This document shows positions 53,601 to 64,000 of a stretch of 64,000 bases of DNA, one piece after another. A program made the translations under genes and the position numbers. The DNA is from Marchantia polymorpha subsp. ruderalis (Eukaryota > Streptophyta > Marchantiopsida > Marchantiales > Marchantiaceae): positions 4,100,001-4,164,000 of the forward strand of contig AP031358.1 of assembly GCA_037833965.1 (NCBI GenBank), in the 5' to 3' direction. The notes beneath the pieces are model-generated. The model was not told where the DNA came from. It ran no database searches and saw only the letters and a list, made by a program, of their open reading frames with translations. Position 1 is the stretch's first letter. Every line of letters begins with the position of its first letter.

Positions 53601-54936
53601 TGCGTAAAAGTTACTTTAGAGACATTCTGAATAAGAAAAATGATATAGAGAAAACATCAAAAGATCCCATCGAGCCAAAACTGATAATATCAATTTGATA
53701 GCATGGAACTAGAAAAAAAATATTATCTATACTACTTTTATATCTTTAAACTACCTAGATGAGACCATCTACAAACTAACCACCTAGTTTGATAGGCTCT
53801 GATAAATTCTCTGTCAACATGTTAATTAGTGTTCATAATTCTAGAAATAGAGAAACAAAATTTTGATTCTCTCCGCAGAAATATATTGGAAACAGTCGTT
53901 TAATATCCTGCACATATAGGAGTGATAAACATCAATTCTACAAGTGATATCCTAAATTTTAAGTCGATATAATTCCATCAAAGAATGCCAAGCATGAGAA
54001 ACAGAGACATATGTGAAACAGAAACTTAGAAAGAAGATATAGGTGGAAATGTCATCTTCAAATCTTGTACTAATAATATATATATATATATATCTAAAAT
54101 ATTTTAATCTGTACCGTAATATTTTTTTGCAGGAATGACAACGGACATGATTGATTGTGTATCATTTCGGGGTCATTCACATTAAAAAGTGAAAGTATTT
54201 GGTGTTTCTGTTAAAATATTCACTTATATATATTCATATAGATATTCAATATATCTTCAACGAATGCAACATCAAGATAAACCTGGAACACATCATGGGA
54301 CCCAACAACCAATCTTAAGATTCATAAGATATTTGTTGATGTTACACATTACTGTAAAAGTGAAGCCACCAAGTTGAGTACACCTAACCCTTTATTCTGA
54401 AAGCTTTACTTTAGAAGCCTACATAATGCGCTGGTAAAATAATGAAAGGCAACATTTAGATGTACAATAGGATCCACAACGTGTCTATCATGTGATAAGT
54501 AGAGAAACACATAACTCGACACAACCAGGGCAGCAGACATATATAACGTTGTAATGAATTACATAGCAAATAGGCATCTTGTCATGCAGCAAAATAAGAC
54601 CTTGGAATAGTACTTATTTATAAGAAATCACGCTGATATCAAACGACAAGATTCCGACTCATAAAATTATCTTACAAAAGCAATGAGATCTGGGTACACT
54701 TGAAAAATTATTACAAGCGTTCTAAACCTTTACAACCACCCACAACCAATCCATAGAGATATTATTTAGCATGGAGTATGCGCACTGATCTTTGTGTACC
54801 CGAGTCCTCAACGTGGCAAAAAATACAACTGCAGTGAGTGTCATCTTAACTATGGGGCATAGCTAAAAGGCCAGAATATGTTTATTTGTCTGAATAGAAT
54901 TGAATTGATAGACAAGACCGTGCCGGTGGCTATGGG
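50690..54936. other. AT-rich spacer, no gene seen
   Basis: Only short frames without motifs are present. A TA dinucleotide microsatellite lies at 54076-54093. Confidence 0.5.
52599..52636. repeat. Palindrome, 17-bp perfect arms, 4-nt spacer
   Basis: AACAATGCATTATGTGT and its exact reverse complement flank TTGC. Confidence 0.93.
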
Positions 54937-55281
54937 ATGCCAGCTGCTGCTGTCGTGGTAAAAGTGGACAGGCAGGCACGCAGGCATGGCATGGAGCTTG
55001 GCACGAAGAAAGACGAGCACGAGGAGGAGGAGAATGCAGAAGAAGAGCCTCTGAGGCAAGAAAACGAACGAGAAAGGCGCCGCCGCCCCGCCCCGCCCCG
55101 CCCCAGTGGCAGCCCAGCGGCGAAGAATGTCGAGCCTGTTCCGTTGAGGAACACGGTGGGCACGTCCCGTCCCGTCCCGTCCCCACGGAGAAAGCAGGAG
55201 CAGGAGCTGCAGTCGGGACTCGATGTTGGTGTTGACAGCTGAACTGCCGTCACACGAAGAGAGCGACGTCGAGCCCGGGAA
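54937..55281 (+). promoter_or_regulatory. GC-rich leader/promoter of the transporter gene
   Basis: The stretch is GC- and GA-rich with short tandem units (CCCCG repeated at 55086-55105, GTCCC repeated at 55165-55182). The open frame 54937-55242 is almost all charged low-complexity residues and ends before the transporter start, so I treat it as leader sequence. The precise transcription start cannot be read. Confidence 0.45.
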
Positions 55282-58145
55282 TTGCACAATTGTCGTCAGC
55301 TTCGGGCAGCTGTTCCTTCAGGATCGGGATTGATCGAGGGGCAGGGGCGGGGGCGGGGACAGGGACAGGGACAGGAGGGCCGGGGTCGTTGCGGGAGTAT
55401 GAGGAATGCTGGCGGAGGGGGCAGTGGCATTCACGATCAAGAACGAGACGTCGATGCGGAGAAAGATGAGAAGGTGAAGATCAACAGATCGCCCAAGGTC
55501 CCCGTCCGACTTCCAGCGATTGTCGTTGCGTCGATTCTTACCCTTTTCACCAGCTCCCAGGTATGTCGCTCATCCTCTTCGGATTGGCCACGCCTTGAAT
55601 TCAGGCGATTTTGAGAACGACATTCTCAAAGTGAGGAAACCTTGCGTAAATAGCGCAAATCTGAATTCTAGAATCCAGTTCCAGTTCTAGCTCAATTATG
55701 CATTGCGCGATGCTTTCCATTTTTAGATCGATCAATTCTCCGCAAGGCCAAGTAGTCTTCATTTCCTAAGCTCTTTCTGTCAACGATTCTGAGTTTCCCC
55801 ATGTGAATTTGCTCTGTAGGGAGTTTTGACAACCCTGTCTCAAACTGACGGAGGTTACACATATGATTATGGCACTGTCCCTTTTCTCGCCGAATTACTC
55901 AAGGTACATTGACTTCGATTTTTATATCAGAAATGTTTATATGTGAAGAAAAAAACTAGAGCTTGCGAGATGCCCACTTTAGTTACGTGAGTAGAGCAGC
56001 TTGTCAAAGCTTTATTCTGGTCAACTTCCGTTTCTACATTGACCTGTCAAAATGCTTAGTTGTAACTAGGAGGAGCTGGTTTTTGTCTGCTCATTCGGAG
56101 GCAGCTATGGGCTCGTGATCAGGTTTAATTCGTAATCTATGTCCGTATAGTCTCCAAGATTATAATTGAGCTTAATTTTGGCTACATGGTCCGCAGCTCG
56201 GTGTAAGTGCAACTCTGCTATGGAGGGAAATGAGGAGAGGCGGGCCGGTAAAACTCACCAAAGACTGGAGGAGTATTCGTTTGTTCCCGATCCCTTCTAT
56301 CATCTATGTTGTCCACAACAATATTCAGTTTGCAACACTCACTTATGTCGATACGTCCACTTACCAGATTTTGGGGAATTTGAAAATCGTTACAACTGCC
56401 ATCCTTTTCAGGTGAGTTTTCAGATGCAGCATCCTCGAGGGTCTACTTCATTTTCTTAAACAATTAACAACGCTCGAATGGATCATAATTCAATTTTGTG
56501 ATATCCTACAACCTTGTCTTTTCTTTCTTGCGATGCTTGTCCTCCCTGGTTTTTTGATCCAGTTTGCCACTTTAATGAGCAGGACCTTTCTGAAGAGAAA
56601 ACTCTCGAAATTGCAGTGGATAGCAATTGTACTTCTCACATTAGGAACGACAACCAGTCAGGCAAACTTCTTACTTACAACTCAATCAACGATGCGATAA
56701 GAGGATTGCTTTTTCGGAACTGCGTATCAGCTGCAATTTGCCTTTTTGGGGTTTCATTGCGCACTCTATTACTTCAGGACAGTCTGTGTTGTGTCTCTTC
56801 ATGTAGGCTGCAAAATAGGGTTGATCAAGACTTTTTATCACTACGTCAAGTGAAGGCTTGAAAACAAACTTACTCTCCTGAACGTTTGGTTCTCAGTTGA
56901 AAGGATGCGGAGCAAAAAGCTGTGAAGGACTTCTGGTAGCCCCTATTCAAGGATACCTATTGGCTATTCTATCTGCTTGTCTCTCTGCTATGGCAGGTGT
57001 CTACACAGAATATTTGATGAAGAAAAATGATGATTCTTTACACTGGCAAAACGTGCAGCTCTACTCGTATGTGTTTCAACAATTTTGTATGCAAAGTAGA
57101 ACTGCATGTGCTGCCAGATTTTGCTCTCCATAAACTCGTACATCTTATGAACGACCTGTATTGCTTTCCTGCAATGAGGGAAAAATAGGAATGATCAGAA
57201 ATCTAAACGGTACATATGGAATATTGAATGTATTCCATGCTTAGGTTTGGAGTGCTCTTTAATGGCATGCGGCTTTCTGGAGGTGATTTTAACGAGGGCT
57301 TCAGTAATGGAGTTTGGTTTGCTCGTCTTTTCTCCGGCTATAACTTCGTGACTTTGCTGGTGGTACTCAATTTGGGCTGTACTGGTCTGTTGGTATCGTG
57401 GATCATGAAGTTCGCCGACAACATTGTGAAGGTGCGTATCATAATGGTCATACTTATGCTAGAGATAAAAATTGACAGGAATGGGGATACTGGTAAAGCC
57501 TCGTTGAATGATTTTTTTGGGTTCCAAGTAGTGCACGCAGTGCGTTTAGAGCTTACTGGGAGCAATATTATGGAGGATATGACGATAGGTGTAACAGGAA
57601 CCGATTGTGATTGAACTGACCTGGAGCTTTGTAGTCGTGTTGACATTACATAATTTGTTTTGAAATAACACTGAATGGACAACCAAGAGTATGTGAAAAT
57701 GAGCGACCTCCTCAACCAATACCGTCTTCTATACAGGTCTATGCTACGTCGATGGCAATGCTGCTAACCATGGTGCTGTCAATTATTCTGTTCAACTTCG
57801 TCCCCACTCTTCAGGTAAGATGAGTTTCTGAAGACAGTGCTAGTTCGTAAGGTAATTGCTACAGCGTATCTGCAGAGTTCCTTTCTCCTGTCTGCACTTA
57901 CATGAGCGATAGTTTTATAAGATCTTATGTCCCTCCTTTAACGCTCCGGAACATATGCAAATGTCAGAAAAGATTTTACATGTTGGGAACGGAAGGACAT
58001 TCTACGGGTAGAATCTTCACTCTCTTACGCAATCAATGTGTGTCCCCTGCAGCTCTTCATCGGTATAGCTATATGTGGCATATCGTTACAAATATATTTT
58101 ACGCCACCACAGCAATTGGTAGAGCAGCCTACTATACCAAGGTAG
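55282..58145 (+). CDS. Nucleotide-sugar transporter (CMP-sialic acid/UDP-galactose transporter-like)
   Basis: Exons: 55282-55560, 55820-55903, 56197-56411, 56583-56661, 56897-57066, 57245-57431, 57737-57814 and 58053-58145. Joined they keep one frame and give 394 residues, or 355 if the second methionine (codon at 55399) is used. The latter drops a Gly/Gln/Arg-rich segment and is closer to the usual family length. Signatures in order are LTTLSQTDGGY, YVVHNNIQFATLTYVDTSTY, GNLKIVTTAILFR, KLSKLQW, APIQGYLL, LAGVYTEYLMKK-like AMAGVYTEYLMKK, VVLNLGCTGLLVSW and FADNIVK. They match the multi-spanning nucleotide-sugar transporter family of the Golgi/ER that exchanges nucleotide sugar for nucleoside monophosphate. 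Plants lack abundant sialic acid, so a UDP-sugar is the likelier cargo. The intron after 56661 uses a GC donor. A donor-like AAG|GTAGTA overlaps the stop codon, so an extra C-terminal exon is possible. Confidence 0.92.
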
Positions 58146-58400
58146 TATGTGAGAGCACAGTGCATTTTGGAATGCAACTAGCAGCAGCTTGATGGGGTCT
58201 TCCCATCATTTCTATCTCCTTGTCCATGGTTCTCGCTAGCAGCAGCTGAAAAAGAGAACGAAGAGGACCACATGGCGGGAATCGATATTCAAAGAGGGCT
58301 TTACTTTCGACAACGCTGCTCAGGCTGAAACTAGGCACTTTTACTCAGAAGGTTAGAGATGGAGGAGCAGAGGAGCTCCATCTCATTTTTGGACAAGCAC

Positions 58401-58430
58401 CAACAGCCTTCTGAAATCAGAAGGCTGTTG
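58401..58430. repeat. Palindrome, 14-bp perfect arms, 2-nt spacer
   Basis: CAACAGCCTTCTGA and its exact reverse complement flank AA, about 256 bp after the transporter stop codon. Confidence 0.92.
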
Positions 58431-59682
58431 TTACGAACTTTTGAGTCAGAGAGCCAAGAACATTTTATGAGATGTTTTTGCAATGACCTTAAATTTGTTC
58501 GTCACATCAGAGGAGCTCAAGTCCCATTGGCGAAACAGCCAAATTCGATCTGTCCAAGAACAAACAAAAGCGAAGAATCACCAACGCCAACTGGCTACAA
58601 CTGAAGTCGGTGAACAGAGTCTTGCTGTCCGGACTGAAAACTTCCTCACATTTATGAGTCAAGTATTGGTACCTTGGTCCAGCAACAGCAATACGTTCTC
58701 TGTAATCAGTGAACCACGGTACCCGGTTGAGAATCTTATACAAGGACACAATAATGCAACTACATCTCATAATGCCATTTTTCCAAATTTTCCTAACAGG
58801 AGGCACAGCGCGGAATACTGATGCAATATCTGGTCCAGAACTTGTACGGAAATAGGATATCCGGGATAACCGAAGTGAAAATTTTGGTGGCAGGGCAAGG
58901 AATAAGACTGAGAAGTAAAAGACATCTGCGGCACGATGTCGAGTTATGCCGCCTTGAAAATTTGAAGTCGACTAGTTTGTTAAGACCATCATGTGCTATG
59001 GAGGAAAGAAATGCAAAACACGGCAGAGACAAAGATGATCTAGAGAGACGAAGTGAGAGTTACTTGGAGAGGAGAGAAATGATGACAATGGTGCAACTGG
59101 AGGGAGATCTTCTAACTTTGTCTTCTGATGAAATGTCATTAGACAGATAAATATGTATTGAGAAGGGTGGGGTGTACAAACTGAGTTGAAATGCAAGATT
59201 GAAAGAAACAAATGTATGTATCACTAGTGGATACTTTTGGATATAACTGATATTCAATACAGACCCAACTATGTAACAATGCCGTTGAAACATATTCAAC
59301 ACCGTCCAACAGTTCCATGAACATTGCCTCGGATGGAATGAGAATTTAACAATCAGTGGTCTTCCCAAGGTTCACGAAAATCATCCGAGTTTTACGGCAC
59401 ATCACCTATTCGGTGCCCTTTGGGAAAACTAGCGTAATTTTTTCGTGCATTATACTGGCTTGAAGAAGCAGGGAAGTGTACTTTAACATCTACTGTCAAC
59501 CTCCAACGACAAGCTTTGGATACAGCACCTAAAAAAATAAATATATATATCACTGCTTCAGGTTTGAGAACTTTGTGGCTACATATGCATCCTATAGCCC
59601 AACAAACTCGTATTTTAAGGGGTGGATTGAGAATCAAAGCCTCAACTTGTAAAAGCTTGGGTTTCGGTTTTGATATTTTGCG

Positions 59683-59701
59683 TTCTCTAGAGTCTAGAGA
59701 A
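59683..59701. repeat. Short palindrome, 9-bp arms, 1-nt spacer
   Basis: TTCTCTAGA and TCTAGAGAA flank a single G. Confidence 0.8.
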
Positions 59702-61510
59702 GACTTTGTGCCTTCCCAGCAACATGGTCACGTTTGTTAGAGATATCAAAGCTGAGGCGTTCGTTTACATCGTTTCACTCTGATATGCCCAACATCTCAG
59801 ACTGAGTTCAAATAGTATCAAATGGCTATACTATAATGGGGTTTTTAACGTTATATTGGGATATAAGTGGCAATGAGTCTTTGTTAGTCAAAGATAAAGT
59901 TCAAATATGAAATTGACGTCTACATCCAGGGGATAAATGAGTCACTGTAGATAAATTGAGCAATCTATAGGTCTGCCACATATTTCATAAACCTAAATTA
60001 CCAAAAAAAACCCAAAGCCTAAAAGTATTCATAATCATATGACCAAAACATACATGGATTTGAAGTGATGACCAAGTACTGAGGTCAATTAATTTTCCAA
60101 AAGCTATTTGATGAATGTTGAACTTCACTTTCTAGGGGACAGTTGGATATAACAACATAACAAAACTTGCTCCATTTGGTTGAGAAGGGAACCTGACCTT
60201 AGGCTTTCTTGCTCGGAGATATACTTATCTTAGAAGGCTTGACATGATGTTACAACTAAGGTTCAGCAGCAAGTGTTTCACTTTTCTAGAATTACGATCT
60301 GCATGAGAACTCTTAGAAAATGAGAACTCTTTAAATGCTCTTACAAGTATTCTATTTGCTCGAATTGCAGTCAACTTGGTCTGAGTACATGATAATAGTA
60401 ATCCATCATCTGACTAATTCTACTCATGAAGCGTGGTTTTAGTTGACATTTAGCAAAACATTGAACACTTTAATTTTTTTTTCAAACTAGTGAAAATGAA
60501 CATTTTTTTTAAGGCATATTTTTTGGCTGAAAAAACTTGCAAAAACCCTCCTGTACATCGCGATAATGAAAATGTTCTCGATTTTATAATGTCATTCTGG
60601 CAAATCCCACTCAACTTTAATTTTCATTTTTGAACTTGAATATGTTCGATCAGAAAATTCTTAATCCGACAATATATTGGTTGATCTTTGATAGAAACTC
60701 GTGTCTATCCTTCAAAAACCTATATGTTCTTTGGTTACAACTTACACTTCATTGAGACTCACTCTTGTGGGCTTTTCTCGGTTTACTTTGTGCATTTGTC
60801 TTGTCTTCTCATGGATTCAAAAGACAGGAGCTCTGACGAGAGTCAATACTTTAACCCTATTCTTATGCTTGTATATATTGGAATCTTTTGGACCCAAAAG
60901 TTCTTTGCAGATGACATCTGTTTACGCTTCGAAAGTGAAGGTACGGGTAAAGTTTGATTTACAAGTGATAGGTCCCAATGATATCATGGGTAATGATGCT
61001 CATAACCTGTCTCCTACTTTGATGTGAAGTACTTAAAAGCATTTTTCGTCGGACTCTAAGTCCCACTGCCTTTAGTTATTATCTAAGTATGTTGAATACA
61101 AGATGGATGTCTCACAGTTCAAACACTATGAAAATTATGGTCTTATCAGATGATATTCCGACTAATTATTTCCTCTTTTCACTCAGTAGTAAAAAGTATT
61201 GTCCCTTTACATGCTTCATGAACTTGTTATAGATATGTACACATATTAAACTGTACAAGAAATAGGGCATGAATGCCGTGCATAATTAACGAGCGATTTA
61301 GGTCAAACCGAGCTATACTTTCTTCAAAGTTTTATGATCTCAATATAACAGGTTTGCATTTGTATTATTACAGAAGATTCCTAGCCAAATTTCCGGATAC
61401 TCCAAATGGAACTAAAACTATCATTCATATTGTTTGAGCCTAGTGATCATATTCTCTTGCAGATGTAAAGATATGTATAAATCGTTTCAACATAATAGAA
61501 AGAACTTAAA

Positions 61511-61541
61511 GGGTTACGAAATGTGATCTATTTTGTAACCC
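61511..61541. repeat. Inverted repeat, 12-bp arms with one mismatch
   Basis: GGGTTACGAAAT pairs with ATTTTGTAACCC around a 7-nt spacer. Confidence 0.75.
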
Positions 61542-62300
61542 TATGCAAACTTTGTTTGATCGCTAAGTACAAGCAGCTACCTGCTTGAATACAATATCTC
61601 AGAAAGTACAATAAATCTCAACTTGTAAGAGCAACATAGCACCGTGATACTATGGCATTGATCAGATCCGAAGGGTAACAATCAGTTACTGCTTGCTCCT
61701 TATAGAACCATCACATCAAAGTTGTTGAATGCTATTGGTAGGCTAGACGTGAGGGGGTTAGGTAAGAGAACTCTTATAACTAGGTAAATAAATGGAAAAG
61801 ATGGACCTATGGAAATCATTATTATTATGCGTCTATTAAGCATCCGAGGTATTGATCCAACCGAACTGATATGGACCTGTTCGGTGAGTCTCTTCCAATA
61901 TCTCGACAGGAAAAGAGCCTGAAGAAGTCGGTCAACTCAACCACGACGAAAATTTATAGAAAACGACATTTATAGAGGCACAGGAAGATCTGACCAACTC
62001 GGCCACGCTTCGTTCCAAAGGTAAGCATCTCAACGCACTCATGACTCCTCCTCGAAGGAACAAGTCGGCAGGCATTAGGACCGGCTGAAAAATATTTCGA
62101 ACAAAGGTCGGCCAAAAATTGAAGCAGAAAGATCAGAAGGGGAGCTCGACCTCGCATGATAATTAGCTAATGATTTCGAAACTTCATAAATCAAAATACT
62201 CATATGGTGTACTGTACTCCTATCTTAAACTACTGTCAATCCTATTTAAATAATTTTTTTTAATCTAAGTTTGATTATCTCTTGAAATTCAATATGGTTA

Positions 62301-64000
62301 ATAACAAAACGGCGACGTGCCTTTTCAGCAGCAGCAGCCGGAATAGTGCGTAAGTACCCCCCGTTCTTCCCCACCTCCCTCGCGCTCGCTCACGGATAAA
62401 TCTCAAGGTTTGTTGGTGGGGGGAGGGAAGGCCAGTAGAAGAGGAGAGGGTGGGGGGTCTGGTTAGCCGAACGGAGGCCGAGGCCGAAGGTGTCAGAGGG
62501 GGGCGGGGGGAACTAAATTTGGAGGATGCTAACAGAGTGTCCATGTTCGTCCAGTTGAGTTAGTCAGCCCACAGAGTCCTCGCTCTTCCTTCTCTCCTCC
62601 TCCGACGACGACAGAGAGACAGACAGGAAAGAAAGAGAGAGAGAGAGAGAGGGAGGGAGGGAGGGAGAGAGGAGTACGGAGAACGACATCAGTCCACTTC
62701 ACTTCACTTGCCGTACCTTGTTCTTTGATTCCCGACTTTGCTGCTGCTGATGCTGCTGCTGCAACTACGACTACCACTGCTGCGTCTGTTGTTGTTGGCG
62801 CAGCTGTGGCTTCTTCTCAGTGCTTGCACAGGAGGTCGTGATCTTAAATTGGGCGACATGAGCCTCCAGTGAGACAGTGCACAGCTGCCACATCTGCAAG
62901 GTTACAACCCCTGTGCTCAATCAGCAGCCAGAAGGGAGGGCGAAGGGATTGAAGGGATTGATTGAAGCAAGCATCGCTTGCGTCGGGGATCAATTTCTCG
63001 CTCGCTGTTTGGCGGGTTGGAAAGAGGCGGACAGAAGAGGAGAGAGAGAGAGAGAGAGGAGTGCAGAGCAGAGTAGAGTGCTGGGACAGGAGGAAGTAGG
63101 AGGAGGAGGAGCAGGAGGATTGATCGATTGAGTGGAGTGATCATGAAATCGTAGATCTGGGTTTTGTGGGGCGGTGGCATCGAGTCGGTGGGTGATGGTC
63201 CAAGCGGGGATTGCAGTTCTGTAAGGTGGCGGTGGTGCAGGAAAGGAAAGCAGGGCGGGCATGGCATGGCAGTGAAGGGGAGGAATCTGTAGTTGTGGCC
63301 TCGGGGGGACGGTTGTCGAAGAACGAAAGGAAGGAAGGAAGGAAGAAACAAAGATAGAAAGAGTGAACGTGTGCGAAGAGGTTACTGCGGAAGGCGTGCA
63401 GATTTGGAACACGCAGCAGTAGTAGGAGCGAGCGAGGGAGAGAGGAAGTTGGGTTGTTCCGGGAGCAAGGAGGCACTGACTGCCCTGTTCTATTGCGGGA
63501 CCAGCAACCAACGCGGCTGCAAGAGTGCCACATTGAGCGAGTTAGCGAGGTGTGTATTAAACTTCTTCGGATTTTTGTCAAACAGCCTGGATTTCAGTTT
63601 GAGAGTAATCGGGCTCGTGAGATCCGGCCATCAAGAAAGGGACACATTGCCGTCGTACCTGTGTACGAGGTCGGGAGGAATTCCCTCAGCGGCAGGCGCA
63701 TTTGCACATTGGGTAGGCGTGTAATGGATGTTGTGTGTCTTCAATCAAAGTCTGGGTGGGGCTCGTCGTGCCTCTGGTGCAGCACATTCGAAAATGCTGT
63801 TGCTGAATGACACTCTTTGATCTGGTTGTCAGTAATTTTTCGTGAAAGACACCTATTTCTGTCACAGAACATGGTCTTCAGGGCGAACATACATCTGAGA
63901 TGATCGCATGTAGTATTTGACTATGCCTTTCTCCCGGATCGTCCTCAGCGCTGGCTTCATTCCACCTCTCTTTCTTGTTCGCCTACATTTACTCCAGTGA
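62301..64000. other. GA/GC-rich leader-like region at the right edge
   Basis: GA and GGGA runs (62624-62672, 63037-63061), GGAA repeats (63327-63344) and GC-rich stretches replace the AT-rich spacer. Overlapping frames exist on both strands (plus 63293-63724, minus 63581-63141 and 63351-62917) but their proteins are Ser/Pro/Leu or Arg/Glu runs that reflect composition. The region resembles the leaders upstream of the epimerase and transporter genes and may be the 5' end of a gene extending beyond the window, or a bidirectional promoter. No coding start is supported. Confidence 0.4.

Larger units (their letters stand above)
58146..62300. other. Spacer after the transporter gene, no further gene established
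   Basis: The first part may hold the 3' UTR or an alternative last exon. A plus frame at 58821-59150 has a charged C-terminal part (MEERNAKHGRDKDDLERR...) but no known domain. Around 61900-62160 a stretch with repeated TCGGCCA/TCGGTCA motifs is richer in G and C and may be an old repeat. Confidence 0.4.

Noticed and set aside
54937..55242. 101-codon plus-strand frame before the transporter
   Set aside because: Charged low-complexity sequence with a stop before the transporter start and in another frame; more likely leader than gene.
62917..63724. Overlapping long frames on both strands near the right edge
   Set aside because: GA- and GC-rich sequence keeps several frames open on both strands. 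The proteins are low-complexity and mutually antisense.

Overview
The window looks like nuclear DNA of a land plant. It holds a plant-specific VQ-motif protein, two intron-rich plant nucleotide-sugar genes with GT-AG introns (plus one GC-AG), and a degraded Ty1/Copia retrotransposon. Gene density is low: three confident protein-coding genes in 64 kb. Long GA/CT-rich or GC-rich leader-like tracts sit in otherwise AT-rich spacer. A non-seed plant such as a bryophyte is a guess that the sequence alone does not prove.

Layout. 371-7580 is an old, inactivated Ty1/Copia element on the minus strand, with LTRs, primer-binding site, polypurine tract and a broken gag-pol. 7796-8558 is a small TIR element with TA target duplications, pogo/mariner-like. 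10.5-13.4 kb is a GC-rich island with a possible minus-strand first exon and a 140-160 bp tandem duplication. 14.2-15.1 kb is extremely AT-rich. 19585-19962 is a 378-bp terminal-inverted-repeat element that carries a piece of a methylthioribose kinase gene, like a Pack-type gene-capturing transposon. 28239-29003 is a single-exon VQ-motif gene with a TATA box and a repeat-bearing leader. 43528-49101 (minus) is an eleven-exon UDP-sugar 4-epimerase (UGE/UXE family), and 55282-58145 (plus) is an eight-exon nucleotide-sugar transporter of the CMP-sialic-acid/UDP-galactose transporter-like family. 62.3-64 kb is another GA/GC-rich, leader-like region running off the right edge. The rest is AT-rich spacer in which I see no gene.

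The two nucleotide-sugar genes belong to one pathway: a 4-epimerase interconverts UDP-sugars (Glc/Gal or Xyl/Ara) and a Golgi/ER carrier moves nucleotide sugars to glycosyltransferases for wall and glycan synthesis. They lie about 6 kb apart with start regions facing each other. Whether this closeness means anything is unknown.

The strongest unexplained signals are (i) the gene-capturing inverted-repeat element and (ii) perfect or near-perfect palindromes with arms of 9-21 bp and spacers of 0-5 nt scattered through the window, including two overlapping ones at 38.7 kb. These are far more than chance predicts for this length.
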